This document shows, piece after piece, positions 16,488 to 26,166 of a stretch of DNA of 58,479 bases. The notes beneath the pieces were generated by a model. The model worked only from the letters and a program-made list of their open reading frames with translations. It did not search any database and had not been told where the DNA came from. Position numbers and translations under genes: made by a program. Origin of the DNA: Rhodoferax sp. (lineage in GTDB: Bacteria; Pseudomonadota; Gammaproteobacteria; Burkholderiales; Burkholderiaceae_C); the NCBI RefSeq assembly GCF_025354435.1, contig NZ_JANXMU010000044.1, positions 1 through 58,479 on the forward strand, written 5' to 3'. Position 1 is the first letter of the stretch; each line of letters opens with the position of its first letter.

Positions 16488-17528
16488 ATGTCCATACATA
16501 TCCCAAAATCCAAGCAATGGGCTGCCAGCACCATTGCTGCAGCAAGTGTTTTAGCGTTTGCCACAAACGCGGCCGCCCAGACCAGCGTGCAGCTCTACGG
16601 TCTGGTGGGCACCTATGTCGCCAGCATCAAACGCAGCGACACCGTTGTGCGGAACTCCGTAGTGGGCTCCGGGGGATTGACCACCTCTTACTTTGGTTTG
16701 CGTGGAAAAGACGATTTGGGGGGCGGACTGGCCAGCGTGTTCCAGCTGGAGAACTTTTTCCAGCCGGATACCGGCGGTGCAGGCCGTTCGGCCAAGGACC
16801 CCACCGCGTTCTCCCGCAGCGCCTGGGTGGGGCTGCAGGGTGATTTGGGCTCGCTCACGCTGGGCAGGCATACCTCGCCGTACTACGTGGCGATGCAGGC
16901 GGTGAATCCGTTCCAATCTTCGGTGGTGTTTTCACCCCTGGTGCTGCAGTCCTACGTGGCCACGTTCGGCGGGACCCTGATTGGCGACACGGTTTGGGAC
17001 AATGCAGTGCAATACCTGTCCCCCAAAGTGGGCGGGGTAACCGGCATGGTAATTTACGGCGTGGGTGAGGTCCTTGGCAACACCGCCGTCAACAATGCGG
17101 GCCTGAGCCTGAACTACACCAGTGGGCTACTGGTGGCTGTGCTGTCGGCACAAAACGTGCGCACCGCCGCAGTAACGCCGTCAACCGGCCAACGGGCGTA
17201 CCAAGCAGGCTTCAGCTATGACTTCGGTAAAGCCAAGTTATATGGATCGGCGCAGGGTACCGACAATGCAGTGACGGATATCAAGACGCACACCTACCAG
17301 GTCGGCACTTCCATTCCGGTGACTGCCGCGGGCGCGGTGCTGGTTTCATGGGCCCATACCAGCACCGACAACCCGAAGGCCGCATCTGTTAACCGCAATA
17401 CCGCGGCGCTGGGCTACGACCATTTTCTGAGCGTGCGAACCGACGTTTACGCCACGTACCTGTACGACAAGACGAGCAACCAAGCCGTGGGCAATAGCGT
17501 AGGGCTAGGCATCCGCCACCGGTTCTAG
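16488..17528 (+). CDS. Gram-negative porin (betaproteobacterial trimeric type)
   Basis: A 346-residue outer-membrane protein with a signal peptide ending near T-N-A-A-A-Q and mature start T-S-V-Q-L-Y-G-L-V-G-T-Y. Other porin features are S-Y-F-G-L-R-G-K-D-D-L-G-G-G-L, L-T-L-G-R-H-T-S-P-Y-Y and the C-terminal strand G-L-G-I-R-H-R-F ending in Phe. An upstream in-frame start at 16446 would overlap the symporter gene; ATG 16488 gives a normal signal peptide and is preferred. Confidence 0.9.
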   Translation: MSIHIPKSKQWAASTIAAASVLAFATNAAAQTSVQLYGLVGTYVASIKRSDTVVRNSVVGSGGLTTSYFGLRGKDDLGGGLASVFQLENFFQPDTGGAGRSAKDPTAFSRSAWVGLQGDLGSLTLGRHTSPYYVAMQAVNPFQSSVVFSPLVLQSYVATFGGTLIGDTVWDNAVQYLSPKVGGVTGMVIYGVGEVLGNTAVNNAGLSLNYTSGLLVAVLSAQNVRTAAVTPSTGQRAYQAGFSYDFGKAKLYGSAQGTDNAVTDIKTHTYQVGTSIPVTAAGAVLVSWAHTSTDNPKAASVNRNTAALGYDHFLSVRTDVYATYLYDKTSNQAVGNSVGLGIRHRF

Positions 17529-17539
17529 GGGGCAGGCTG

Positions 17540-20215
17540 TCACAAGTTGTGCGCCACCAGCCGGAAGTCCGGGTCCTCGGCAAAAGGCTTCACGGTAAAG
17601 CCTAGCCCGCGCATCAGCTTGAGCATGCCGGGGTTGCTGGCCAGCACCAGGCCTTCGATCTCGCTCAGGCCTTTTTCGCGGGCGACTTCCATGATGCTGA
17701 GCATCAGCCGCGTGCCCAAGCCTTGGCCGCTGTAGGTGTCGGCCACCACCAGCGAGAACTCGCAGCTGGTGCTGTCGGGGTTGGTGATGAAGCGCGAGAC
17801 ACCCAAAATGCGTTCGGTCTCGGTGATGCTGCCGCCGTCGGCGACGCTGCGCTCCTTGAACACGGCCACCAGGGCCATTTCGCGGTCGTAGTCCATCAGG
17901 GTGAAGCGCGACAGCATGCTGGGCGGCAGCTCGGACAACATCGACACGTAGCGGAAGTAGCGGCTTTCGGCCGACAGGCCGCGCACCAGATCTTGCAGCA
18001 TTTGGGCATCGTCGGGGCGGATAGCGCGCACGGCGTACTGGCCACCGCCGCGCAGCGGCCACACATGTTCGTAGTGGGTGGGGTAGGGCAGGATGGCCAG
18101 GTGCTGGTAGCTTTGGCCGCGCCCGCTGTGGCCTACAGGGGCACTGTCGATGACGATGCGCGCATCCACCGCCACCGCACCCGAGGCATCGACGATGACC
18201 GGGTTGATGTCCATCTCGCGCAGCTGGGGCAGGGCGCAGACCATTTCCGACACTCGCATCAGCACCTGCTCCAGCGCGTGCATGTCCACCGGGCTGGCAC
18301 CGCGCCATTCACCCAGGGTTTCGGCCACCCGAGAGCGGTCGATCAGGCTGCGGGCCAGAAACTGGTTCAGCGGCGGCAGCTCCATGGCCCGGTCGTTCAG
18401 TAGTTCGATCATGGTGCCGCCCGCGCCAAAGGCGATGACGGGGCCAAACGGGTCGTCGGTCACCAGGCCGATGTAGATTTCGCGGCCGCGCTTGTGGCGG
18501 GCCATGTTTTGCACCGTGACACCGTTAATGCGAGCCTGCGGCATCTGCCGGGCCACCAGGGCCACCATGTCGTTATAGGTATCGCGCACGCCCACGGCGT
18601 TGGCGATGTTCAGCGCCACGCCGTCCACGTCGGACTTGTGGCTGATGTCGGGCGAGTCGATCTTTAGCGCCACCGGGTAGCCGAGCTGGGTGGCGATCAT
18701 CATGGCCTCGTTGGCACTGCGGGCCAGCACGGTGTGCGTCACCGGAATGTGGAAGGCGGCCAGCAGGGCCTTGGATTCCATCTCGGTCAGCACCTTGCGA
18801 CGCTCGGCCAGCACGCTCTCGATCAGCAGGCGCGCACCTTCGATGTCGGGCTTGGCCAGCGCTGACAGGGGTGGCGGGGTTTGCTGCAGCAGGCGCTGGT
18901 TTTGGTAGAACGAGGCGATGTTGCCAAACGCGCCCACCGCAGCTTCGGGCGTGCGGAAGGTGGGAATAGCCGCCGCATTAAGCAGCGTGCGCGCGTCACC
19001 CACCGAGGCATCGCCCATCCAGCAGGTCAGCAGCGGCTTGGTGGTGCGCGGCATGAACTCGGCCAGCGCCGTGGCAATGGCGCTGGCATCGCAACCGCCT
19101 TTGGGCGAGTGGATCACCAGCAAGCCGTCTATTTGCGGGTCGGCGCTGGCGGCTTGCACGGCGGCCAGGTAGTGGGCGGGCGTGGCATCTTCGGACAGGT
19201 CCACCAGGTCGGTCAGCGTCGCCAGCGGCGGCAGTTGGGGCCGCAGGGCGACGACGGTGGCGGGGCTCAGGGTGCCCAGTTGCAGGTTGATCTCGCAGAT
19301 CCAGTCGGCCGCCAGCACGCCGGGGCCGCCGCCGTTGGTCACGATGGCCAGCCGCTTGCCCACCGCCCGGTAGCGCGAAGCCAGGCATTTGGCGGCCGAG
19401 AACAGCTGCACAAAGGAATGCACCCGCACCGCCCCGGCCCGGCGCAGGGCTGCGTCGAACACGTCGTCGCTGCCCACGATGGTGCCCGAATGGGTTTGTG
19501 CCGCCTTGTTGCCCCCAGCTTTGTGCCCGGCTTTCAGCACCACCACCGGCTTGGCGTTGGCCGCCGCGCGCAGGGCGCTCATGAAGCGGCGCGCGTCCGA
19601 GATGCCTTCCATGTAGACCACGATGCTATGGGTATGTGCGTCGTTGGCCAGATAGTCGAGCACCTGGGCCAGATCCACCGCCGTGTTCGGCCCCAGCGAC
19701 ACCACGGTCGAAAAGCCTACGGCGTTCTGCTGCGCCCAGTCCAGGATCGACGCGGTCAGCGCGCCCGACTGCGACACCAGCGCCAAATGCCCCTGCGCAG
19801 CCAACGCGCCCGCCACGCTGGCGTTCAGCCCCCGGCGCGGGCTTTGGAAACCCAGGCAGTTGGGCCCCAGCAAATGCATGCTATGGCGCTTGGCCACCCG
19901 GTGCAGGTCGGCCGCCAGCGTGGCGTTGATGCCGCTGGACACCACCAGCGCCGAGCGGCATTTGATGCGCCCGGCCACCTCTAGCGCAGCGGCCACGTCT
20001 TCCGGTGGCAGGGCGATGACGGCCAGGTCGGCCCGGGTTTGCGCCAGGTCGGCCAGCGTGCCGGTGGTATGGATGTCCAGAAAGCTGAGCGTGCCGCTGA
20101 ACGCCTGCGCCTTGAGCGCCGCGACCAGCGCCTGGGCCTGTGGCGTAGGGGCGGCACCGGCAAACACCACGATGGAGTCGGGAGCAAAAAGGGAGGTCAG
20201 GTAGTGTTTGTCCAT
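17540..20215 (-). CDS. Acyl-CoA synthetase (NDP-forming)-like / GNAT protein acetyltransferase (Pat type)
   Basis: An 891-residue protein, close to the 886 of E. coli PatZ. In order it has a CoA-binding Rossmann domain (about 10-140, including L-L-G-P-N-C-L-G-F), a succinyl-CoA-ligase-like domain (about 150-300, S-Q-S-G-A-L), an ATP-grasp region (about 470-700, L-G-Y-P-V-A-L-K-I-D-S-P-D-I-S-H-K-S-D) and a C-terminal GNAT domain (about 725-891, Y-S-G-Q-G-L-G-T-R-L-M). Such proteins acetylate lysines on acetyl-CoA synthetase and other targets; the ligase-like part often has no synthetase activity. A degraded copy of its 3' end lies at 13896-14015. Confidence 0.88.
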   Translation of the reverse strand: MDKHYLTSLFAPDSIVVFAGAAPTPQAQALVAALKAQAFSGTLSFLDIHTTGTLADLAQTRADLAVIALPPEDVAAALEVAGRIKCRSALVVSSGINATLAADLHRVAKRHSMHLLGPNCLGFQSPRRGLNASVAGALAAQGHLALVSQSGALTASILDWAQQNAVGFSTVVSLGPNTAVDLAQVLDYLANDAHTHSIVVYMEGISDARRFMSALRAAANAKPVVVLKAGHKAGGNKAAQTHSGTIVGSDDVFDAALRRAGAVRVHSFVQLFSAAKCLASRYRAVGKRLAIVTNGGGPGVLAADWICEINLQLGTLSPATVVALRPQLPPLATLTDLVDLSEDATPAHYLAAVQAASADPQIDGLLVIHSPKGGCDASAIATALAEFMPRTTKPLLTCWMGDASVGDARTLLNAAAIPTFRTPEAAVGAFGNIASFYQNQRLLQQTPPPLSALAKPDIEGARLLIESVLAERRKVLTEMESKALLAAFHIPVTHTVLARSANEAMMIATQLGYPVALKIDSPDISHKSDVDGVALNIANAVGVRDTYNDMVALVARQMPQARINGVTVQNMARHKRGREIYIGLVTDDPFGPVIAFGAGGTMIELLNDRAMELPPLNQFLARSLIDRSRVAETLGEWRGASPVDMHALEQVLMRVSEMVCALPQLREMDINPVIVDASGAVAVDARIVIDSAPVGHSGRGQSYQHLAILPYPTHYEHVWPLRGGGQYAVRAIRPDDAQMLQDLVRGLSAESRYFRYVSMLSELPPSMLSRFTLMDYDREMALVAVFKERSVADGGSITETERILGVSRFITNPDSTSCEFSLVVADTYSGQGLGTRLMLSIMEVAREKGLSEIEGLVLASNPGMLKLMRGLGFTVKPFAEDPDFRLVAHNL

Positions 20216-20248
20216 AAGTCATCTTAGAACAAGCCCTTGCTTACCGCG

Positions 20249-21145
20249 CTATGCCGCCCACGCTTTCAGGTGGTCGATGAACCATCTGCCCGCAGGCCCT
20301 GGTGGCGTTGATGCCGTATGCAGGGCCGACATCGCCAGCGGGTAGCCGGTGGGCGGCATGCCATCCACATTCAGCACGACCAGCGTGCCCGCTGCGATGT
20401 CCTGCGCCACCATGTGCAGGGGCATGTTGCCCCAGCCCACGCAGTCCTTCAAAAAAGCGTACTTGGTGGACAGGTCTGCCAGCCGCCAGGTGGAGGGCGA
20501 CAAAACGCCGTAGTCCCGGCCCGCCATCAGCTGGGACCGGTCGGTGAGCACCAGTTGCACGTGCTGCGCCAGCAGGCGCTTGGGAATCTGCTCTGGTATG
20601 TGGGCCAGAGGATGGCCAGATGCCGCCACCATGACCAGCGTGACCTCGCCCAGGCGCTCGCTCACCAGCGTGGGAAATGCCACCGGCAGGGCCGCCAGAA
20701 TGCCTAGGCTGCAACGCCCGTCCAGCACCGGCTGGTAGCCCGCACCCAGGCCTTCTACAAACAGCCGCAGCGGGGTGAGCGGAAACCGGCTGGCAAATGC
20801 TTTGGCGGCTTCGGTGATCACGGACGTGGGAAAGAACACATCCACCACCACCGACAACTCGGCCTCCAGGCCCGCCGCCATGAGCTTGGCCCGGGCCTTG
20901 AGCGTGTCCACGCCTGACACGATGTTGCGGGCATCGGCCAGCAACAGCACGCCTTCTGCGGTGAGCTTGGGGAAGCGGCCTGTGCGGTCAAAAAGCGTGA
21001 CACCGATCTGCCCCTCCAGACTGCTCACCCAGCCGCTTACCGCCGATTGCACGCGGTTGAGCTTGCGGGCGGCGGCCGAAAAGCTGCCTTCATCGACCGC
21101 TGCGATGAAGGTTCTGAGTTGGTCGAGTGAAACGCCATCCAGCAT
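20249..21145 (-). CDS. LysR family transcriptional regulator
   Basis: About 298 residues from the ATG at 21145 (MLDGVSLDQLRTFIAAVDEG); in-frame starts at 21160 and 21187 are possible. The HTH is in G-S-F-S-A-A-A-R-K-L-N-R-V-Q-S-A-V-S-G-W-V-S-S-L-E, followed by the effector domain. It is divergent from the yceI-like and reductase genes with about 110 bp between them, and is their likely regulator. Confidence 0.88.
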   Translation of the reverse strand: MLDGVSLDQLRTFIAAVDEGSFSAAARKLNRVQSAVSGWVSSLEGQIGVTLFDRTGRFPKLTAEGVLLLADARNIVSGVDTLKARAKLMAAGLEAELSVVVDVFFPTSVITEAAKAFASRFPLTPLRLFVEGLGAGYQPVLDGRCSLGILAALPVAFPTLVSERLGEVTLVMVAASGHPLAHIPEQIPKRLLAQHVQLVLTDRSQLMAGRDYGVLSPSTWRLADLSTKYAFLKDCVGWGNMPLHMVAQDIAAGTLVVLNVDGMPPTGYPLAMSALHTASTPPGPAGRWFIDHLKAWAA

Positions 21146-21255
21146 AAGTACGCAATCCATCCCAAAAACAGATGGATTACATCTCAATATACCGTCTTTT
21201 CAGAAGACATCAAAGGACGCACCATTCACCCACCTACCCACTTTGAAGGATTTAT

Positions 21256-21831
21256 ATGCGTTCCACCCTTATTGCGGCAGCTTTGGCTGCCACTGCTTTT
21301 GTCGGCGCCGCCCACGCGGAGGTCGCCACCTACAGCATCGACCCTAGCCACACCTTTGTGACGTTCGAGGTCAGCCACTTTGGCACGTCCACCAACCGCG
21401 GCCGATTCGACAAGAAAGAAGGCAGCATCCAGCTCGACAAGGCGGCCAAGACCGGCACGGTCGAATTGACGCTCGAAACCAGCTCTATCAGCACCGGCAC
21501 GGTAGCTTTCGACAAGCATTTGCAGAGCGACAGCTTTTTCAACTCCGCCAGTTTTCCTGCTGCGAAGTTCGTCGCAAACAGCTTCAGTTTCAACAGCGAC
21601 AAGGTCAGCGAAGTGGCTGGTCAGCTGACCCTGCTAGGCCAAACCCACCCCGTCGTGCTCAAGGCCAGCAACTTCAATTGCTACACCAATCCGATGCTCA
21701 AGCGCGAAGTCTGTGGCGGGGATTTCGAGACCACCCTCCAGCGCAGCCAATGGGGCATGGGCTGGGGTATCAATCTGGGTATCCCCGACACGGTGAAGCT
21801 TGCAGTGCAGGTTGAAGCCGTCAAACAGTAA
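21256..21831 (+). CDS. YceI family periplasmic protein
   Basis: A 191-residue protein with a signal peptide (M-R-S-T-L-I-A-A-A-L ... A-H-A) and the YceI lipocalin-like fold start Y-S-I-D-P-S-H-T-F-V-T-F-E-V-S-H-F. Family members bind long-chain isoprenoids or similar lipids in the periplasm and often respond to stress or acid. Two Cys residues near the C-terminus (N-C-Y and E-V-C-G-G) could form a disulfide. It is followed by a Rossmann-fold gene after a 42-bp gap, so the two may be co-transcribed. Confidence 0.9.
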   Translation: MRSTLIAAALAATAFVGAAHAEVATYSIDPSHTFVTFEVSHFGTSTNRGRFDKKEGSIQLDKAAKTGTVELTLETSSISTGTVAFDKHLQSDSFFNSASFPAAKFVANSFSFNSDKVSEVAGQLTLLGQTHPVVLKASNFNCYTNPMLKREVCGGDFETTLQRSQWGMGWGINLGIPDTVKLAVQVEAVKQ

Positions 21832-21873
21832 TCCACCCGCAACCCATCCAACCCACTATTCAAGGAAATTACC

Positions 21874-22461
21874 ATGACCTATTCCATCATCGGCTCCGGC
21901 AACGTCGGCACAGCCCTGGCCCGCCAGTTCGCTCGCAATGGCATTCCCGTTGGCATCGCCAACACCCGCGGATCCGACTCCCTGGCCGCACTGGCGGCAG
22001 AACTGGGCGGCACCGTCACGGCCATGGCGCTGCAAGACGCATTGCAGGCGGACACCATCCTGCTGGCCATTCCTTTTCTTGCCCACACGGCGGTGGGCGC
22101 TGCGGCATCGGACTGGGCCGGTAAAACCATTGTGGACGCGATGAACACCTACGGCGTACCGCCCGAAGCGCTTGCAGGTAAAGCCTCTAGCGATGTCGTG
22201 GCGGCCGCGTTCCCGGGGGCCAAAGTGGTCAAGACGCTGAACCAGTTGCCCGCCAAGCTGTTGGCGATGGACCCCGCCGAACACGGGGGCCGCCGCGTGA
22301 TGTTTGTCGCGGGCAACGACGAGGCCGCATCTGCGGCGATCGCGCAATTGGTGGCCGATCTGGGTTTCGCCCCCATCCTGCTCGGCAAGGTCAGCGAAGT
22401 CGGTGCCTTGCTGGAAAAAGGCGGGCCGCTGGTGCTGCAGAACCTCATCAAACAAGGGTGA
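21874..22461 (+). CDS. NADPH-dependent F420 reductase-like / NAD(P)-binding protein
   Basis: A 195-residue Rossmann-fold protein starting M-T-Y-S-I-I-G-S-G-N-V-G-T-A-L-A-R-Q-F, with an NADP-type loop (A-N-T-R-G) after the second strand. It resembles the F420:NADP oxidoreductase-like family found in bacteria without F420. The true substrate is unknown. AAGGA lies ahead of the ATG. LysR at 20249 is the nearest regulator. Confidence 0.82.
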   Translation: MTYSIIGSGNVGTALARQFARNGIPVGIANTRGSDSLAALAAELGGTVTAMALQDALQADTILLAIPFLAHTAVGAAASDWAGKTIVDAMNTYGVPPEALAGKASSDVVAAAFPGAKVVKTLNQLPAKLLAMDPAEHGGRRVMFVAGNDEAASAAIAQLVADLGFAPILLGKVSEVGALLEKGGPLVLQNLIKQG

Positions 22462-22486
22462 TGTTGTCCCGCCCCATCGGGATGCC

Positions 22487-23515
22487 TTAGCCCTCCGCCA
22501 CCTGCAGTACCAGCTTGCCAAAGTTCTCGCCCGCAAACAGCTTTAACAGCGTCTCGGGGAAGGTGTCCAGGCCCACCACCACGTCTTCCTTGCTGACCAT
22601 GCGGCCGTCTTTTAAATAACCGGCCAGCTCGGCCACGGCCACGGGGTAGCGGTCGGCGTAGTCGAACACCACCATGCCCTGCATGCGGGCGCGGTTGACC
22701 AGCAGGCTGAGGTAGTTTTTGGGGCCCTGGATGGGCGTGGTGGTGTTGTACTGGCTGACTGCGCCGCAAATCACGATGCGGGCCTCGCGGGCCAGCTGGG
22801 CCAGCACCTGGTCCAGGATGTCGCCGCCCACGTTGTCAAAGTACACGTCCACCCCGGCAATGCAATGCTCTTTGAGGCCATTGCGTACCGCGTCCGGTCC
22901 GGCCTTGTAGTCGATGCAGGCATCAAAACCCAGGGTCTCGACCACCCAGGCGCACTTGGCTGGGCCGCCTGCAATACCCACCACCTGGCAGCCCTTGAGC
23001 TTGGCCAATTGGCCTACAGTCTGGCCCACGGCCCCGGCTGCGCCCGACACCATCACGGTTTCGCCCGCCTTGGGCTGGCCGACGTCAAGCAGGCCGAAGT
23101 AGCCCGTCATGCCGGGCATGCCCAGCACGTTGAGCCATTGGGTCAGATTGCCGAGGGCCAGGTCGATCTTGAACAGGCCATTGCGGTGCAGTTGCTCTTT
23201 GGGAATCAGCATGTACTCCTGCACACCCAGCGAGCCCGATACGTGGTCGCCCACCGCAAACAGCGGGTTTTTAGACTCCACCACCACGCCCACACCACCT
23301 GCGCGCATTACCTCGCCAATGCCCACCGGCGGAATGTAACTTTTGCCCTCGTTCATCCAGCCGCGCATGGCCGGGTCGAGGGATAGGCTGAGCACCTTGA
23401 CCAGCACGCCGCCCGCTACGGGCGGCTGGACCGGCTCGGTGGTGGCGCTCCAGTTGGCGCGGGTGGGCAAGCCGGTGGGGCGGCTGGCAAGGCGAATCTG
23501 GTGGTTGGTGGTCAT
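22487..23515 (-). CDS. NADP-dependent oxidoreductase, MDR superfamily (CurA/leukotriene B4 DH-like)
   Basis: A 342-residue zinc-independent medium-chain dehydrogenase/reductase. Features are R-L-A-S-R-P-T-G near the start, L-S-L-D-P-A-M-R-G-W-M, V-S-G-A-A-G-A-V-G-Q-T-V-G-Q-L-A (NADP-binding) and F-D-N-V-G-G-D-I-L-D. The family reduces alpha,beta-unsaturated carbonyls. The start at 23515 (MTTNHQIRLASRP) fits family alignments; longer in-frame extensions would run into the divergent promoter. Confidence 0.9.
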   Translation of the reverse strand: MTTNHQIRLASRPTGLPTRANWSATTEPVQPPVAGGVLVKVLSLSLDPAMRGWMNEGKSYIPPVGIGEVMRAGGVGVVVESKNPLFAVGDHVSGSLGVQEYMLIPKEQLHRNGLFKIDLALGNLTQWLNVLGMPGMTGYFGLLDVGQPKAGETVMVSGAAGAVGQTVGQLAKLKGCQVVGIAGGPAKCAWVVETLGFDACIDYKAGPDAVRNGLKEHCIAGVDVYFDNVGGDILDQVLAQLAREARIVICGAVSQYNTTTPIQGPKNYLSLLVNRARMQGMVVFDYADRYPVAVAELAGYLKDGRMVSKEDVVVGLDTFPETLLKLFAGENFGKLVLQVAEG

Positions 23516-23633
23516 GGTGTCTCGGCTTAGATATGTAAGAAAGGGATGGTAACCACTACAGTTTCCTTGACACTTCGCAACCGTGACAAGCTGCGGACTG
23601 GTATATCCTTTAGCGCTATCCCAAGGAGTCCCC

Positions 23634-23915
23634 ATGAAAGCCATTTGGAACGGCGCAGTGATTGCCGAGAGCGACGATATCGCGGTGGTCGAAGGCAACC
23701 ACTATTTCCCGTTGAGTTCGCTGAACCGTGAGTTTGTGGGTTTCAGCAACCACAAAACCACCTGCGCCTGGAAGGGCCAGGCCAGCTACTACTCGCTGAT
23801 GGTCAACGGCGAGATGAACACCGACGCAGCCTGGTATTACGCCAGCCCCAAGATGGGTGCCGAAGAAGTCGCCGGCCGCGTGGCTTTCTGGAAAGGCGTG
23901 AAGATCGAAGCATGA
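23634..23915 (+). CDS. DUF427 domain protein
   Basis: A 93-residue protein with the DUF427 pattern M-K-A-I-W-N-G-A-V-I-A-E-S-D, then N-H-Y-F-P, C-A-W-K-G-Q-A-S-Y-Y and A-W-Y-Y. The role of the family is not established. AAGGAG precedes ATG 23634. Its stop overlaps the start of the following 2OG-Fe oxygenase gene by 4 bp, so the two are coupled. Confidence 0.88.
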   Translation: MKAIWNGAVIAESDDIAVVEGNHYFPLSSLNREFVGFSNHKTTCAWKGQASYYSLMVNGEMNTDAAWYYASPKMGAEEVAGRVAFWKGVKIEA

Positions 23916-24655
23916 GCGCTGTGTTACTTTCTCCCCCCATCACGCCGCCCACCCAGGTGGTGGACGTGCTACGCCAACAGGCCTACGCCGCGCTCAGCCC
24001 CGAAGGCGTGGCCGCACTGGCCGGTTGCACGCTGGCCGATTTGAACGCTCTGGTCCCCAGCTGGGACGACCTGCAGCCCGACGAATACCTGAAAGACGGA
24101 GGCCGCTACCGCCGCCGCCGCCACTCCTGTTTTGTGCTGCAAGGTGACACCTTGGAACAGGTGCCGCACCGCCCGCACTGGCAGCCGGTGGAATACAACG
24201 CCTTGCACGGCGGCATGGAGCGCTGGTTTGCGCCGATGTTGCCCGACACCGTGGCCCAGCCTGCGTGGGCCCAACTGCTGCTGGCGCTGGGGCAGATCTG
24301 CTCCTCGCTCAAAGGCAACGGCCAGGCCCCCTGGTACGTGGAAGCGCACCAGTTCCGCATTGACACCACCGACGGCATTGGCCGCCCAACGCCCGAGGGT
24401 GCGCACCGCGACGGTGTGGACTTTGTGGCCGTGCTGCTGGTGGGCCGCGAGGGTATCAAGGGCGGCGAGACCCGGGTCTTTGAAGCCGAGGGCCCGCACG
24501 GCCAGCGCTTCACCATGACCGCACCTTGGACCATGCTGCTGCTGGACGATGCCCGCGTGGTGCACGAGTCCACCCCCATCCAGCCCACCGCCGAGGGCGG
24601 GCACCGGGATACGTTGGTACTGACCTTCCGCGCCGCAAAATTCCAAAGTAGTTAG
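23912..24655 (+). CDS. 2OG-Fe(II) dioxygenase family protein
   Basis: A 247-residue protein with G-A-H-R-D-G-V-D-F (His-x-Asp iron ligands) and a second His in the C-terminal part (V-V-H-E-S-T-P), with an Arg after it (H-R-D-T-L-V-L-T-F-R) for the 2-oxoglutarate carboxylate. This arrangement fits the small 2OG-Fe dioxygenase family related to amino-acid hydroxylases; substrate unknown. Translationally coupled to the DUF427 gene. Confidence 0.82.
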   Translation: MSAVLLSPPITPPTQVVDVLRQQAYAALSPEGVAALAGCTLADLNALVPSWDDLQPDEYLKDGGRYRRRRHSCFVLQGDTLEQVPHRPHWQPVEYNALHGGMERWFAPMLPDTVAQPAWAQLLLALGQICSSLKGNGQAPWYVEAHQFRIDTTDGIGRPTPEGAHRDGVDFVAVLLVGREGIKGGETRVFEAEGPHGQRFTMTAPWTMLLLDDARVVHESTPIQPTAEGGHRDTLVLTFRAAKFQSS

Positions 24656-24688
24656 AAATTTAGAAGATTTACAACCCAAGGAGACACC

Positions 24689-24928
24689 ATGGAACTACTC
24701 AACCACGACCTAGCCCATGAATTCCCGCAGCTCATCGGCAAGATGCGCAGCCTGAAGCTCAGCAGTTCGCGCTTTTTGCACCTGTTCAACGACTACGACA
24801 CCGTCAACCACGCCATCACCAAGATCGAGCAGGACGGCGGCGCGATTGGTGACGTGGAGATGGAAGATATGAAGAAGAAGCGCTTGAAGATCAAGGACGA
24901 TATCTACCAGATGCTAATTGCGGGCTAG
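24689..24928 (+). CDS. YdcH family (DUF465) small protein
   Basis: A 79-residue protein with the family pattern [21 protein letters not shown] and the basic helix [14 protein letters not shown]. It is predicted to form a helical hairpin; function is not known. AAGGAGA precedes the ATG. Its 3' end overlaps the convergent dehydrogenase gene by 4 bp. Confidence 0.9.
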   Translation: MELLNHDLAHEFPQLIGKMRSLKLSSSRFLHLFNDYDTVNHAITKIEQDGGAIGDVEMEDMKKKRLKIKDDIYQMLIAG

Positions 24929-26085
24929 TCCATCGCCGTCCACTTTTGGGTGCTGCGCGACGACTCCAGCACCTTTTCGATAAACCGCACGCCACGCGCG
25001 CCGTCTTCCACGCGCGGGTAGTCGGCATCCATCGCATCGGCCACGCCACCGGCCAGCCGGGCGCGGATGTCGGCGGCGACACCCAGGTAGATGTTGGCGA
25101 AGGCTTCGATAAAGCCCTCGGGGTGGCCTGCAGGCAGGCGCGATGCTTTGGCGGCTGCCTCACACAGGCCGGGGCCGCCACGGGTCAAGGTGCGGGGTGC
25201 CTCGTTCAGGGGCATGTGGACCAGCCGGTTCGGATTCTCCTGGCTCCAGTCCAGCGTGCCGCTGCTGCCGAACACGCGCAGGCGCAGGTCGTTTTCATTG
25301 CCGATGCAGATTTGCGATGCCAGTAAGGCTCCACGCACGCCGCCTTGCAGGCGCAGCAGGATCTGCGCATCGTCGTCCAGCGTGCGGCCCGCACCGGTGG
25401 CGGCCAGGTCAGCGCAGATGCTTTCCACCTCCAGCCCGGTCACGGTGGTCATCAGGTTTTCGGCATGCGAGCCGATGTCGCCCATCGCCCCTGCCAGGCC
25501 GCTGAGGGCCGGGTCCATGCGCCAGGCGGCCTGTTTGTTGCCGGTGTCTTCCACGGCGGTGGCCAGCCAGCCCTGGTGGTATTCCACGATGACCTTGCGT
25601 ACAGTGCCGATCGCGCCGCTGCGCACCATCTCGCGCATTTGCCGCACGAGCGGGTAGCCGGTGTAGTTGTGCGTTACGCCGAAGACTGTGCCCTGGCGCT
25701 GCACGGCATCCACCAGCGCTTGCGCCTGGGTGCTGGTGTGCACCAGGGGTTTATCGCAAACCACGTGGAAGCCCGCTTCCACAAAGGCCTGGGCCACGGG
25801 GAAGTGCAGGTGGTTGGGGGTGACGATGCTGACGAAGTCGATGCGCTCGTGCGCCGGGCGCTTGAGTTCATCGGCCAATAAATCTTGCCAGCTGCTGTGG
25901 TTACGGTCATCGACTAAGAACAGGTCGCGGCCCGAGGCGCGGGCTTTGTCGGGGTTGGCGGAGAGTGCCGCGGCGACCAGTTCGATCTGGCCGTCCAGTG
26001 CGGCGGCTTTGCGGTGCACTGCGCCAATAAAGGCATCGCGCCCGCCGCCAACCATGGCGTAGCGGAGTTTGCGGGTGGAAGTCAT
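24925..26085 (-). CDS. Gfo/Idh/MocA family NAD(P)-dependent oxidoreductase
   Basis: A 386-residue sugar or inositol dehydrogenase-like protein. Rossmann start [15 protein letters not shown], then the family D-K-P motif in [10 protein letters not shown]. Start 26085 (MTSTRKLRY) is preferred because the longer in-frame start at 26121 lies inside a copy of the short palindromic repeat. It follows the sugar ABC operon on the same strand, so it probably acts on the imported sugar or polyol. Confidence 0.88.
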   Translation of the reverse strand: MTSTRKLRYAMVGGGRDAFIGAVHRKAAALDGQIELVAAALSANPDKARASGRDLFLVDDRNHSSWQDLLADELKRPAHERIDFVSIVTPNHLHFPVAQAFVEAGFHVVCDKPLVHTSTQAQALVDAVQRQGTVFGVTHNYTGYPLVRQMREMVRSGAIGTVRKVIVEYHQGWLATAVEDTGNKQAAWRMDPALSGLAGAMGDIGSHAENLMTTVTGLEVESICADLAATGAGRTLDDDAQILLRLQGGVRGALLASQICIGNENDLRLRVFGSSGTLDWSQENPNRLVHMPLNEAPRTLTRGGPGLCEAAAKASRLPAGHPEGFIEAFANIYLGVAADIRARLAGGVADAMDADYPRVEDGARGVRFIEKVLESSRSTQKWTAMD

Positions 26086-26093
26086 GTTTACTA

Positions 26094-26145
26094 TGGTTTT
26101 TATAGCTACTGGCGTAGACAATGTCTACGCTAGAGCCCTGTTTTG
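26094..26145. repeat. Short palindromic element (intergenic)
   Basis: TTTTTATAGCTACTGGCGTAG is followed by ACAATGTCTACGCTAGAGCCCTG. The core GGCGTAGACA-ATGTCTACGCT is nearly self-complementary. Same family as 7835-7889. Confidence 0.65.
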
Positions 26146-26166
26146 TTTAAATTTTCGGCTTCTGGA

